This document shows positions 43,885 to 52,607 of a stretch of DNA of 64,000 bases, piece by piece. Within the stretch, counting starts at the first letter, position 1, and the number at the start of each line of letters is the position of its first letter. The position numbers and the translations under genes are program-made. The notes below the pieces were generated by a model. The model saw nothing but the letters and a program-made list of their open reading frames with translations, searched no databases and had not been told where the DNA came from. The DNA is from Microbacterium sp. zg-Y625 (lineage in GTDB: Bacteria > Actinomycetota > Actinomycetes > Actinomycetales > Microbacteriaceae), in contig NZ_CP126740.1 of NCBI RefSeq assembly GCF_030246925.1, forward strand, positions 2,728,001 through 2,792,000, in the 5' to 3' direction.

Positions 43885-44991
43885 TCAGGCGCGGGCGGCG
43901 AGCGCGGCTCCGGCGGCCCGCAGCCACCGCGCCGGCTCGGCGAGCGATGCGGCGGGGCTTCCGGCGAGGTCGGTGAGCGAGACGGATGCCACGAAGGCGG
44001 CCGTGTCGGCATCCGCCGCGATGCGGCCCGCGACGAGCGCGACGGGCACCCCGGCGTCGGCGGCCAGCCGCGCGACGAAGGACGGGACCTTCCCTGCCGC
44101 GGATTGGCCGTCGTACGCCCCCTCGCCGGTGACGACGACGGAAGCCGACGCCACCGCCTCGCGCAATCCGATGAGGTCGGCGACCTCGGGCGCGCCGGGC
44201 ACGAGCGCGGCGCCCCAGGCGAGCAGGGCGAACCCGGTGCCACCGGCAGCCCCGGTGCCGGGCTCCTGCGGATCTGCGCCGATGAGCGCGGCGAGGCGCG
44301 CCAGCGCCGCGTCGGCGCGGGCGACCCCCGCGGCATCCACCCCCTTCTGCGGCCCGAAGACGGCGGCGGCGCCGGTCGCGCCGAGCAGCGGGTTGGTCAC
44401 ATCGGTGAGCACGACCGCGCCCGCGGGGGGCAGCGGTCGCAGGGCCGACAGGTCGACCCGGTCGAGCGCCTCGAGGCCCCGAACGCCGGGGGCCACGTCG
44501 ACGTCCGTCGCATCGGTGAACCGCGCCCCGAGCGCCCGAAGCATCCCGACCCCGCCGTCCGTGGAGGCGCTGGACCCGATGCCCAGCACGAGCCGCGAGA
44601 CGCCGTGGTCGAGCGCCGCCGCGATGGCCTGACCGAACCCGGTCGTGTCGGCGTCCCACGGCAGGCGCCGGTCGCCGAGCAGCTCGATCCCCGAGGTGGA
44701 TGCCAGCTCCACCACCCCGGTCCCGGTCGGGGCGTCGGGGGTCGGCGGCAGGAGCAGCCACGACGCATCGACGGTGGCACCGTCGGGCCCGGTCACCCGC
44801 ACCGGCATCCTCTCGGCTCCCGCGACCGCGGCGGCGAACGCGTCGAGCGTGCCCTCACCGCCGTCGGCCATGGGCCGCAGCAGCACCAGGGCGTCGGCGC
44901 GGATGTCGAGCCAGCCGTCGGCGAGGGCCCGGGCCGCGTCTGCGGCGGCGATCGAGCCCTTGAAGCTGTCGATCGCGACGACGACCGTCAC
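43885..44991 (-). CDS. glycerate kinase (GlxK/GarK family)
   Basis: A 368-residue kinase that phosphorylates D-glycerate to 2- or 3-phosphoglycerate. The start VTVVVAIDSFKGSIAAADAARALADGW is the family N-terminus (DSFKGSlsa), with PMADGGEGTLDAF, GIGSSASTDGGVGML and VVTGEGAYDGQSAAGKVP further on. The GTG start overlaps the LacI stop by 4 bp, making it the last gene of the leftward operon headed by the oxidoreductase at 49298. Its presence implies that the pathway releases glycerate, which then enters lower glycolysis. Confidence 0.92.
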   Translation of the reverse strand: MTVVVAIDSFKGSIAAADAARALADGWLDIRADALVLLRPMADGGEGTLDAFAAAVAGAERMPVRVTGPDGATVDASWLLLPPTPDAPTGTGVVELASTSGIELLGDRRLPWDADTTGFGQAIAAALDHGVSRLVLGIGSSASTDGGVGMLRALGARFTDATDVDVAPGVRGLEALDRVDLSALRPLPPAGAVVLTDVTNPLLGATGAAAVFGPQKGVDAAGVARADAALARLAALIGADPQEPGTGAAGGTGFALLAWGAALVPGAPEVADLIGLREAVASASVVVTGEGAYDGQSAAGKVPSFVARLAADAGVPVALVAGRIAADADTAAFVASVSLTDLAGSPAASLAEPARWLRAAGAALAARA

Positions 44992-46019
44992 GGCCGCGGT
45001 GGCGTGCTGTCGCGCAGCGTCACCTCGAGGCGCAGCGGCTGGGGCGTCCAATCGGGGTCGGTCGCGGCGCGGAAGGTCTCGAGCCCGACCTCGGCGAGCG
45101 GCACCGCCACGGTCGACAGCGGCGGGGTCACATCGCGGGACGTGGGGATGTCATCGAAGCCGGCGAACGCGATGTCGGTGCCCGGCTCCCGGCCCGCCTC
45201 CCGCACCGCCGACATGGCTCCGATCGCGACGACGTCGCTGACGCCGAAGACGACGGTGCCCGGCTCCACGCCGTCGGCGAGGACCTGGGTCATGAGATCC
45301 GCCCCCGATGCCCGGCTGAAGGCCCCCCGGTACACGCGCGGCGCGTTGCCGCCGCCGGCCGTGAAGCCCTCGCTGAAACCGGCGACACGGCTGTCGCTCG
45401 TGAGCACGCCCTCCGCGGCCCCGAGGACCACGGCCGATCGGTAGCCGCGTTCGGCCAGTGCCGCGCCGAGCGCGCGGGCGCCCTCGCGGTTGTCGATGGT
45501 GACCGCGCGCACGCTGTCGGTGCCCGCACCGAGGGCGACGACCCGGCCGCCCGCGGCCACCACGTGGTCGAGCTCGGCCAGCAGCTCCGGGGCGATCTCG
45601 GGCGACGTGCGGGAGGCGGCGAGGATCAGCCCGCGCGGCCGCTGCCCGCGCAGGGCCCGCACGAGACGCACCTCGCGCTCGGCGTCGCGCTCGGTGATGG
45701 CGACCGTGACGACCAGGCCCGCCTCGTCGGCGCCCTGGGCGACCCCCGAGGCGATCTCGCCGAAATAGGGGTCGGCGATGTCGGCGACGAGCAGGGCGAT
45801 GATCGCCGAGGTGCCGCGGGCCGTCGCCTGCGCCGACAGGTTCGCGCTGTAGCCGAGGCGCGCGGCGGCCGTCTCCACACGCTCCCGGTACGAATCGGCC
45901 ACCTTGCGGGTCGACCCGTTGAGCACGCGGGAAGCGGTCGCCAACGACACCCCCGCCTCACGCGCCACGTCGTGGAGCGTGGCGGAGCCGGACCGCAGAC
46001 GTTCGGTGGCTTCGGTCAC
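44988..46019 (-). CDS. LacI-family transcriptional regulator of the right-hand glycan island
   Basis: A 343-residue repressor. The helix-turn-helix is ATLHDVAREAGVSLATASRVLNGS (about 14-37) with a following hinge, then the ligand-binding domain (IIALLVADIADPYFGEIASGVAQGADEAG; C-terminal FAGFDDIPTSRDVTPPLSTVAVP). It is embedded in the operon, overlapping the TIM-barrel gene upstream and the glycerate kinase downstream by 4 bp each. Palindromes of the type GGAARRCGCWTTCC in front of its own operon and of the two pectin-type operons (49350-49397, 55079-55146, 55359-55372) are its most likely targets. Confidence 0.92.
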   Translation of the reverse strand: MTEATERLRSGSATLHDVAREAGVSLATASRVLNGSTRKVADSYRERVETAAARLGYSANLSAQATARGTSAIIALLVADIADPYFGEIASGVAQGADEAGLVVTVAITERDAEREVRLVRALRGQRPRGLILAASRTSPEIAPELLAELDHVVAAGGRVVALGAGTDSVRAVTIDNREGARALGAALAERGYRSAVVLGAAEGVLTSDSRVAGFSEGFTAGGGNAPRVYRGAFSRASGADLMTQVLADGVEPGTVVFGVSDVVAIGAMSAVREAGREPGTDIAFAGFDDIPTSRDVTPPLSTVAVPLAEVGLETFRAATDPDWTPQPLRLEVTLRDSTPPRP

Positions 46020-46903
46020 GATCGAGATTCTATGGTGACGCCCAGATGCGGCGAGACCACGTCACCGAATGCCGCGGCGGTGCGCTGCACCGCCAGCAGC
46101 GGATCGGTGGCCCACACATCGGCGTTGAAGATCTCCACCTCGATGTCGCGGTCGTACCCGGTGGCCTCGACCGCCCGGGTGAGCGCGGCGAAGTCGATGA
46201 CCCCGTCGCCCGGGTAATGACGACCCAGCAGCACGTCCGCCGGCAGCGGCGTCTTCCAGTCGCACACCTGGTAGGTCGCGATGCGCCCCTCGGCTCCGGC
46301 GCGGGCGATGGATGCCTCGACATCGGGGTCCCAGAAGATGTGGAACGTGTCGACGGTAGCCCCGACGACGGCCGGGTCGAAGTCCCGCGCGATGTCGAGC
46401 GCCTGGCCGAGCGTCGACACGACGCACCTGTCGCTGGCGAACATCGGATGCAGCGGCTCGATCGCGAGGGTCACGCCGGCGGCCGCCGCGTGCGGCACCA
46501 GCTCCCCGATCGCGTCCCGCACGCGCTCCCGGGCCCCGGCGATGTCGCGCGAGCCCTCGGGGAGCCCTCCGGCCACAAGCACGAGGATGGCGGTGGAGCC
46601 CTCGGCGCCGGCCGCGGCGAGGGCGGCGGTCTCGTCGATCGCGACCCGGTTGTCGTCGATCGAGGCGCGGCGGGCGGGCCCCTCGGGCATGGTGAAGAAC
46701 CCGCCGCGGCAGTGGGTCGTGAAGCGCAGCCCCGAGTCGGCGAGCATCTGCGCGGCGGTCGCGAGCCCCACCTCGTTCACCGGCTCGCGCCACAGGCCGA
46801 TCGCCTGCACGCCCGCTTCGGCCGTGACCCGCAGTGCCGTTGCGAGGTCGGCGTGCTTGATCGTCGCCTGGTTGATCGACAGGCGGGCGTCGGGCGCGGT
46901 CAT
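46016..46903 (-). CDS. TIM-barrel sugar (phosphate) isomerase/epimerase
   Basis: A 295-residue AP-endonuclease-2-type TIM barrel, the superfamily that includes xylose isomerase, IolE, IolI and hydroxypyruvate isomerase. Metal-binding acids appear in TLAIEPLHPM, VVGATVDTFHIFWD and DIEVEIFN, which fit the Glu/Asp/His/Glu ligand pattern. The start MTAPDARLSINQATIKHADL lies 4 bp inside the DUF993 gene's end. Within this operon it probably isomerises the keto-sugar made by the oxidoreductase. The specific sugar is not evident. Confidence 0.87.
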   Translation of the reverse strand: MTAPDARLSINQATIKHADLATALRVTAEAGVQAIGLWREPVNEVGLATAAQMLADSGLRFTTHCRGGFFTMPEGPARRASIDDNRVAIDETAALAAAGAEGSTAILVLVAGGLPEGSRDIAGARERVRDAIGELVPHAAAAGVTLAIEPLHPMFASDRCVVSTLGQALDIARDFDPAVVGATVDTFHIFWDPDVEASIARAGAEGRIATYQVCDWKTPLPADVLLGRHYPGDGVIDFAALTRAVEATGYDRDIEVEIFNADVWATDPLLAVQRTAAAFGDVVSPHLGVTIESRS

Positions 46904-48099
46904 GCCGACACCCCGTTCATGCGCAGCATCCCGTGCCAGCGCTCCTGCGCCAGCTCCGGCTGCTCCAGCGCGTGCGCGGCGTTGGCGAGCTCGACGATGC
47001 GCGACAGGTGCGGGAGGCTCCGGGCGGAGTGCAGGCCCCCGACCATCTGGAACGCGCTCTGGTGGCCGTTGAGCCACGACAGGAAGGCGACGCCGGTCTT
47101 GTAGTAGAAGGTCGGCGCGGCGAACACCTGCCGGCTCAGGGCCTCGGTGGGTGCCAGGATCTCGAGGTAGCGGGCCGGATCGTCGGCGTCGAGCGCCTGG
47201 ATGGCGGCGGATGCCACCGGCGTGAGCGCGGCGAAGGCGCCCAGCAGCGCGTCGGAGTGCTGCCGCGGGCTCGCCGGGTCGCGCTGCGGCTGCGGTGCCT
47301 CGGGCACGTCCGCGCCGCCGATGAGGCCGACGTAGTTGAAGTCGTCGCCGGTGAACATGCGCACGCCCTCGGGCAGGCGCTCGCGCACCGACACCTCGGA
47401 GGCGGCATCCAGCAGGCTCATCTTCACGCCCGCGACCTTGTCGGCGTTCTCTCCGATGATCTGCAGCAGCACCTCGGATGCCGCGCGCCAGTCGGTCGAG
47501 CCGAAGTAGCCGGCCAGCTGCGGGTCGAACGCCGTGCCCAGCCAGTGCAGCACCACCGGAGTCGTCGCCGCCTGCAGCACCGCGCCGTACACGCGGCGAT
47601 AGTCCTCGGCCGACTCGGCCGCCCGCGCGAGGTGGCGGCTGGCCATGAGCACGGGTCCTGCGCCCTGCTCCTCGGTGAAGTGCAACTGCTCGAGGTAGGC
47701 GGCGGTGACCTCGTCCAGCGAGAGGCCGCCGGCGTCGGTGTTGTCGGTGTTGACGCCGACGACGACCGACCCGCCCTCTTCACGGGCGACCTCGGCGGAG
47801 CGGGTGATGAGCTCCCGGGTGGCCGCGGCATCCAGTCCCATGTTGCGCTGGGCGGTGTCCATGGCATCGGCGACGCCGAGGCCCCAGGAGTACACGCTGC
47901 GACGGAAGTCCAGCGTGGCATCCCAGTCGATCTGCGCCGGCTGCCCGGGGGTGTTGTCGCCCCAGGTGACGGGCACGACGTGTGCGGCGGCGTACGCGAC
48001 GCGGCTCTGCAGCGGCCCCGTGGGCTTGGCGTGGCCGGGAGCGGCGTTGAGGTCCGCGGTGGTCGTGACGCCGTCGGCGCCGAAGAGAGTGAGCCCCAT
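46900..48099 (-). CDS. DUF993/dihydrodipicolinate-synthase-like class I aldolase
   Basis: A 399-residue protein of the DUF993 family, distantly related to DHDPS and N-acetylneuraminate lyase. The Schiff-base lysine equivalent appears as Lys226 in ADKVAGVKMSLLDA, matching the G-x-K motif of that superfamily, and the barrel strands PVVLHWLG and MFTGDDFNYVGLIGG are recognisable. The protein is about 100 residues longer than true DHDPS, and lysine-pathway genes are absent, so a sugar-acid aldol cleavage is more likely. It lies between the oxidoreductase (2-bp gap) and the TIM-barrel gene (4-bp overlap). Confidence 0.8.
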   Translation of the reverse strand: MGLTLFGADGVTTTADLNAAPGHAKPTGPLQSRVAYAAAHVVPVTWGDNTPGQPAQIDWDATLDFRRSVYSWGLGVADAMDTAQRNMGLDAAATRELITRSAEVAREEGGSVVVGVNTDNTDAGGLSLDEVTAAYLEQLHFTEEQGAGPVLMASRHLARAAESAEDYRRVYGAVLQAATTPVVLHWLGTAFDPQLAGYFGSTDWRAASEVLLQIIGENADKVAGVKMSLLDAASEVSVRERLPEGVRMFTGDDFNYVGLIGGADVPEAPQPQRDPASPRQHSDALLGAFAALTPVASAAIQALDADDPARYLEILAPTEALSRQVFAAPTFYYKTGVAFLSWLNGHQSAFQMVGGLHSARSLPHLSRIVELANAAHALEQPELAQERWHGMLRMNGVSA

Positions 48100-48101
48100 C
48101 G

Positions 48102-49298
48102 TCAGTCCAGCGTCAGGGCGGGCAGCTCGACCTTGCAGCCTTCGCGGCTCGAGCGCAGGCCCGCCTCGGCCAGCAGCACGCCACGGGCGCCGGAGAGCAG
48201 ATCGAAGGGGTACTCGGTGCCGGTCGCGTAGGAGACGAGGAACTCCTCCCACTGCTGCTTGAAGCCGTTCTGGAAGACGTCGTTGGTGGGGACGGCGGCC
48301 CAGTCGGCGTCGTAGTCGTGGTCGTCCGCCAGGTCGGGATTCCACACCGGCTTGGGCGTGCCGTTGCGGTGCTGGATCTTGGCACCGAACAGGCCTACGA
48401 CCGCAGAACCGTGCGTGCCGTCGACGTGGAACTCGACCAGCTCGTCGCGGTTGACGCGAGTGGTCCAGCTCGAGTTGATCTGGGCGACGACTCCGCCGTC
48501 GAGCTCGAAGACGCCGTACGCGGCGTCCTCCGCCGTGGCGGTGTAGTGCTCGCCGTTCTCGTCCCAGCGGTCGGCGATGTGCACCGCGGCCTGGGCATAG
48601 ACGCTCTTGACCTCGCCGAAGAGGTTCTCCAGCACGTAGTTCCAGTGCGGGAACATGTCGACGATGATGCCGCCGCCGTCTTCGGTGCGGTAGTTCCAGC
48701 TGGGGCGCTGCGCGGGCTGCCAGTCGCCCTCGAACACCCAGTAGCCGAACTCGCCGCGCACCGACAGGATGCGGCCGAAGAACCCGGAGTCGATGAGGCG
48801 CTTGAGCTTCTGCAGCCCGGGCAGGTAGAGCTTGTCGTGCACGACGCCGGTCTTGACCCCGGCCTCTGCGGCGAGCTTCGCCAGCTCCAGCGCCTCGTCG
48901 ACCGACTCGGCCGTGGGCTTTTCGGTGTAGATCGTCTTGCCCGCGGCGATCGCCCTGCGCAGGGCCGATGCGCGCGCCTTCGTGACGAGGAAGTCGGCGT
49001 AGATCTCCCAGCGGGAATCGGCGAGAGCGGCATCCAGATCGGTCGTGTAGTCCTCGATGCCGTGGCGGGCGGCGAGCTCGGCGAGCTTGGCCTCGCTGCG
49101 GCCGACCAGCAGCGGCTTGACGGTGACCTTCGAGCCGTCGGGCAGCTCGATGCCGCCCTGCTCGCGGATCGCGAGGATCGACCGCACGAGGTGCTGGCGG
49201 TATCCCATGCGGCCCGAGACGCCGTTCATGATGATGCCGATCTCACGCACCTGAGGGGTCGTCGCGGCGGGGGCGTCCAGGGTGGTCGTCTCTGACAC
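48102..49298 (-). CDS. Gfo/Idh/MocA-family sugar oxidoreductase
   Basis: A 398-residue NAD(P)-dependent dehydrogenase. The nucleotide-binding start is unusual, IGIIMNGVSGRMGYRQHLVRS rather than GxGxxG, as seen in the subgroup that accompanies DUF993 proteins. The family EKP motif is present (TIYTEKPTAES, residues 126-128), as is the substrate-domain segment DGGGIIVDMFPHWNYVLENLFGEV. The GTG at 49298 is chosen since the frame upstream runs through two operator palindromes. It is the first gene of the five-gene operon and would oxidise the sugar substrate before isomerisation and cleavage. Confidence 0.88.
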   Translation of the reverse strand: MSETTTLDAPAATTPQVREIGIIMNGVSGRMGYRQHLVRSILAIREQGGIELPDGSKVTVKPLLVGRSEAKLAELAARHGIEDYTTDLDAALADSRWEIYADFLVTKARASALRRAIAAGKTIYTEKPTAESVDEALELAKLAAEAGVKTGVVHDKLYLPGLQKLKRLIDSGFFGRILSVRGEFGYWVFEGDWQPAQRPSWNYRTEDGGGIIVDMFPHWNYVLENLFGEVKSVYAQAAVHIADRWDENGEHYTATAEDAAYGVFELDGGVVAQINSSWTTRVNRDELVEFHVDGTHGSAVVGLFGAKIQHRNGTPKPVWNPDLADDHDYDADWAAVPTNDVFQNGFKQQWEEFLVSYATGTEYPFDLLSGARGVLLAEAGLRSSREGCKVELPALTLD

Positions 49299-49349
49299 TG
49301 TGGGTTCCTTCTGCTCGGCGCTTCTCGCGCTTCTCGGCGCTCCCGTCTC

Positions 49350-49397
49350 GGTAAGCGCTTTCCGTTCTTTCATCCTGACAGCGGAAGACGCTTTCCG
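49350..49397 (-). promoter_or_regulatory. twin LacI-type operators and promoter of the oxidoreductase operon
   Basis: GGTAAGCGCTTTCC (49350-49363) and GGAAGACGCTTTCC (49383-49396) have CG-centred dyads 33 bp apart, three helical turns. On the leftward strand TTGCGG (49400-49395) and CAGGAT (49377-49372) form a promoter with a 17-bp spacer: the second palindrome fills the spacer and the first sits just after the expected start site. This is a typical arrangement for tight repression, most likely by the LacI protein encoded in the same operon. Confidence 0.7.
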
Positions 49398-49439
49398 CAA
49401 GCGTCTGCGGCTACGGCCGCGTCACGCCCTCCGCTCGCC

Positions 49440-50963
49440 TCACGCCAGGCGCACGGCGGCCCACGACACCGGCGGGAGGGTCGCGGTGAGGGCGTCCCCG
49501 TCGAGCGCAAGGCCGTCCAGGGGCCGCACGCCAACGCGCTCCGGGTCTTCGAGGGTGTTGGCGGCGTACATGTCGTCCTCGTGAAGCAGGTGCGACTCGG
49601 TCACGTGCAGGTGACGGCCGAACTGCGCGGCGACGGCTGCGAGATCCAGCCGCAGGTCCGCCGCATCGGTGGTCGACCGGTTGACGACGAACAGGCTCAC
49701 GCCGTCGTCGTCGACGGTGGCCACCGCGTTGACCGCCGCGACCTCGCCGAAGCGCTCGCTCGTGAACGTGCCCGCCGTCACCGGCACACGCACCACACGG
49801 TCGCCCGTCAAGCGCGACGTGATCGAGAACGGGAAGAACGTCGTCTGCCGCCAGGCGATGCCCCCGGGCTCTGTCATGATCGGGGCGATCACGTTCACGA
49901 GCTGCGCGAGGGATGCCGAGCGCACCCGGTCGGCGTGCTGCAGCAGCGTGATCATGAGGTCGCCGAAGACGACGGCATCCAGTGCGTGGTACTGGTCCTC
50001 GAGCAGCCGCGGGGCGACCGGCCAGCCGGTCTCCTTCGGCTTGTCGTTCTGCCCGCCGCCCTCGGCGTGGAGGTACCAGACGTTCCACTCGTCGAACGAG
50101 ATCATGATGCGCTTGTCGCTCTTCTTCGTCGCCGCGACCGCGTCGGCGATCGAGACGACCGACTCGATGAACCGCGCCATGTCGACGCCCGAGGCGAGGA
50201 ACTCCTGCGCGTTGCCGCCCATCTCCTGGTAGTAGGAGTGGCACGAGATGAAGTCGACGTCGTCGAAGGTGTGCTCGAGCACGGTGCGCTCCCACGAGCC
50301 GAAGGTCGGCATGCCGCTGCCGGACGAGCCGCAGACGACCAGCTCGATGCCCGGGTCGACCATGCGCATGCCCTTGGCCGTGCGCGAGGCGAGCTTGCCG
50401 TAGTCGTCGGCGTTGCGGTGCCCCAGCTGCCACGGGCCGTCCATCTCGTTGCCCAGGCACCACATCTTCACGGCGAGCGGCTCGTCGCGACCGTTCGCGC
50501 GGCGCTGACGGGTCCAGTCGGTCTCGGCGTCGACGTTGGCGTACTCGAGCAGGTCGATGGCCTCCTGCGTCCCGCGCGTGCCGAGGTTGACGGCGAGCAT
50601 GAGGTCGCTGCCGACCTTCTCGAGCCAGTCCGAGAACTCGTGAAGTCCCACCTCGTTCGTCTCGGTGGAGTGCCACGCGAGGTCGAGGCGCCGGGGGCGC
50701 TGGTCTACGGGGCCGATGCCGTCTTCCCACCGGTAGCCCGAGACGAAGTTGCCACCGGGGTAGCGGATCGTCGAGACGCCCAGCTCCTTGACGAGCTCGA
50801 TCACGTCGGTGCGGAAGCCGTCGGCGTCGGCGGAGGGATGGGCGGGCTCGTGGATGCCGTCGTAGATATGGCGGCCGAGGTGCTCGACGAAACCGCCGAA
50901 CAGGCGGCGGTCGACGTCGGAGATCGCAAGGCGGGGGTCGACGGATCCGTGGGCAGAGGTCAC
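49440..50963 (-). CDS. GH51 alpha-L-arabinofuranosidase, cytoplasmic
   Basis: A 507-residue enzyme that removes terminal alpha-L-arabinofuranosyl units from arabino-oligosaccharides. The N-terminal motif LFGGFVEHLGRHIYDGIHEP is characteristic; the acid/base is Glu173 in MWCLGNEMDGPWQLG and the nucleophile Glu292 in MISFDEWNVWYLHAEGGG. A C-terminal beta domain follows. The GTG start has GGAAGGA upstream. There is no signal peptide, so it acts on imported oligosaccharides. It is the last gene of the leftward operon SBP - permease - permease - membrane protein - GH51. Confidence 0.95.
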   Translation of the reverse strand: MTSAHGSVDPRLAISDVDRRLFGGFVEHLGRHIYDGIHEPAHPSADADGFRTDVIELVKELGVSTIRYPGGNFVSGYRWEDGIGPVDQRPRRLDLAWHSTETNEVGLHEFSDWLEKVGSDLMLAVNLGTRGTQEAIDLLEYANVDAETDWTRQRRANGRDEPLAVKMWCLGNEMDGPWQLGHRNADDYGKLASRTAKGMRMVDPGIELVVCGSSGSGMPTFGSWERTVLEHTFDDVDFISCHSYYQEMGGNAQEFLASGVDMARFIESVVSIADAVAATKKSDKRIMISFDEWNVWYLHAEGGGQNDKPKETGWPVAPRLLEDQYHALDAVVFGDLMITLLQHADRVRSASLAQLVNVIAPIMTEPGGIAWRQTTFFPFSITSRLTGDRVVRVPVTAGTFTSERFGEVAAVNAVATVDDDGVSLFVVNRSTTDAADLRLDLAAVAAQFGRHLHVTESHLLHEDDMYAANTLEDPERVGVRPLDGLALDGDALTATLPPVSWAAVRLA

Positions 50964-51012
50964 GGTCTTCCTTCCGGTCTGGCCCGCCGACGGTGGCGGG
51001 TCGGGGGTGGCG

Positions 51013-51666
51013 TCAGGCGCGTCCGCGCCGGCGCGTGGGGATGGCGACGACCGCCAGGGCGGCGCAGCCGATGGCGGGGATGAACAGGGGCACGAGCGCC
51101 CAGGTGGAGACGACGACGAACACTGCTGTCGCCGCGAGGTACAGCGCGCCGGCCGGGTCTGCGGCGATCGCGGCGGGCACGCAGCGCAGCGCGCCCCGCC
51201 AGCCGAGAGCGGGGGTCCAGGCGCCGGCGCACGCGAGCAGCGCCACCGACACGACGGCCAGCCCCACCCAGCCGACGATCTCGATGACGGCGCCGCCGGG
51301 GAGGAACCCCGAGCGGGCCAGGTCGATGTCCAGCAGCAGCACCAGGGTGGCCACGAGCGCCACCGCGCCGACGACGGCGCCCGGGAGCACGGCGCGGCGG
51401 ACGTCTGCCCAGAAGAACTGCAGCCGCGAGTCCTCGGCCGCCACATGGCGACGCAGGTGCCGGATGCCGGCGGCCAGGGCCGCGGGCAGGGTGATGACCG
51501 GCAGCGCGACGAGGGTCATGAGCAGGCCCGTCTGCAGCACCTCGCCGAAGAGTGCGAACCGGCCCGACGCACCGGGGAACCGCGGCGGCGGCCCCTCGGT
51601 GCGCACCGGGCCGGCGCCGGAGCGCTCGGCGCGCAGGGCGGCCTTGTGCTCGCGGCGGCTGGTCAT
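51013..51666 (-). CDS. YesL/DUF624-like membrane protein
   Basis: A 217-residue membrane protein with about five helices. The opening (FALFGEVLQTGLLMTLVALPVITLPAALAAGIRHLRRHV) resembles YesL-type DUF624 proteins, which are found beside sugar ABC importers, though similarity to the clearer member at 55406-56077 is loose. It lies between the permease and GH51 genes, 49 bp before GH51. YesL-type proteins have no established biochemical role; an accessory or signalling function for the importer is usually assumed. Confidence 0.7.
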   Translation of the reverse strand: MTSRREHKAALRAERSGAGPVRTEGPPPRFPGASGRFALFGEVLQTGLLMTLVALPVITLPAALAAGIRHLRRHVAAEDSRLQFFWADVRRAVLPGAVVGAVALVATLVLLLDIDLARSGFLPGGAVIEIVGWVGLAVVSVALLACAGAWTPALGWRGALRCVPAAIAADPAGALYLAATAVFVVVSTWALVPLFIPAIGCAALAVVAIPTRRRGRA

Positions 51667-51680
51667 CGTCGGCATCCTAC

Positions 51681-52607
51681 TCAGCCCTTGAGGCCCTGCG
51701 TGGCGACGCCGTCGACGAGGAAGCGCTGGAAGACGATGAAGAACAGCAGGATCGGCAGCAGTGCGACGAACGACGCGGTGACCGTCGCGCCGTAGTCGCT
51801 CGACGACGTCTGGTCGTTGTAGAGGCGCAGCGCGATGGGGAGCGGATAGTTCTCGGGGCTGGTGAGGTAGAGCAGGGGCCCGAGGAAGTCGTTCCACGCC
51901 CAGATGAACGAGAAGATCGCGCAGGTGATGAGCGCGGGGCGGATGAGCGGCAGGATGATCGACCAGAACACCCGGAAGTGGCCGGCGCCGTCGATCTTGG
52001 CGGCCTCGTCCATGTCGCGCGGCATCTGCCGGATGAACTGCACCAGCAGGAAGACGAAGAACGCCTCGGTGGCGAGGAACTTCGGCAGCAGCAGGGGCAC
52101 GAAGGTGTCCACCAGGCCGAGATTGTTGAACAGGATGTACTGCGGGATGATCACGACGTGGAACGGCAGCAGCAGCGTGCCGATCATCGCTGCGAAGAGC
52201 ACCCCGAGTCCCTTGAACTGCAGTCGGGCGAACGCATAGGCGGCCAGGGCAGACGAGATCACGGTGCCGACGACCGACAGCGCCGCCAGCACGAAGGAGT
52301 TCCAGAAGAACTGGCCCATCGGCACGCCCGCGATGCCCTCCATCACCTTGGCGTAGTTGTCCAGGGTCGGGCTGTTCGGGATGAGCCCCTGGTTCTGACC
52401 GAACTCCGAGTTCGGCTTGAACGTCGAGACGAAGAGCCAGACGAGCGGGTACAGCACGACGGCGGTGATCGTGATCAGCGCGATGAACCAGACCACCGTC
52501 TGCCAGGTCTTGCGCTTGACGCGGCGGCGGGGCGACGTCTTCGGGTCGGGGTCGACCTGGTTCTCGAGCTGCACCAGCGCGTTCGGGGAGGAGGAGGAAA
52601 TGGTCAT
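51681..52607 (-). CDS. carbohydrate ABC transporter permease (CUT1, MalG type)
   Basis: A 308-residue permease with six helices; the first spans about 36-60 (TVVWFIALITITAVVLYPLVWLFVS). The EAA loop is DEAAKIDGAGHFRVFWSIILPLIRPA. The C-terminus VDGVATQGLKG is standard. The ATG overlaps the upstream permease stop by 4 bp. It belongs to the importer feeding the GH51 enzyme, and as in the other clusters no ATPase gene is present. Confidence 0.93.
   Translation of the reverse strand: MTISSSSPNALVQLENQVDPDPKTSPRRRVKRKTWQTVVWFIALITITAVVLYPLVWLFVSTFKPNSEFGQNQGLIPNSPTLDNYAKVMEGIAGVPMGQFFWNSFVLAALSVVGTVISSALAAYAFARLQFKGLGVLFAAMIGTLLLPFHVVIIPQYILFNNLGLVDTFVPLLLPKFLATEAFFVFLLVQFIRQMPRDMDEAAKIDGAGHFRVFWSIILPLIRPALITCAIFSFIWAWNDFLGPLLYLTSPENYPLPIALRLYNDQTSSSDYGATVTASFVALLPILLFFIVFQRFLVDGVATQGLKG

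Noticed and set aside
46900..48099. Annotation as dapA (lysine biosynthesis)
   Set aside because: The protein is about 100 residues longer than DapA, lies in a sugar operon with a LacI gene, and only the broad superfamily lysine motif is shared.
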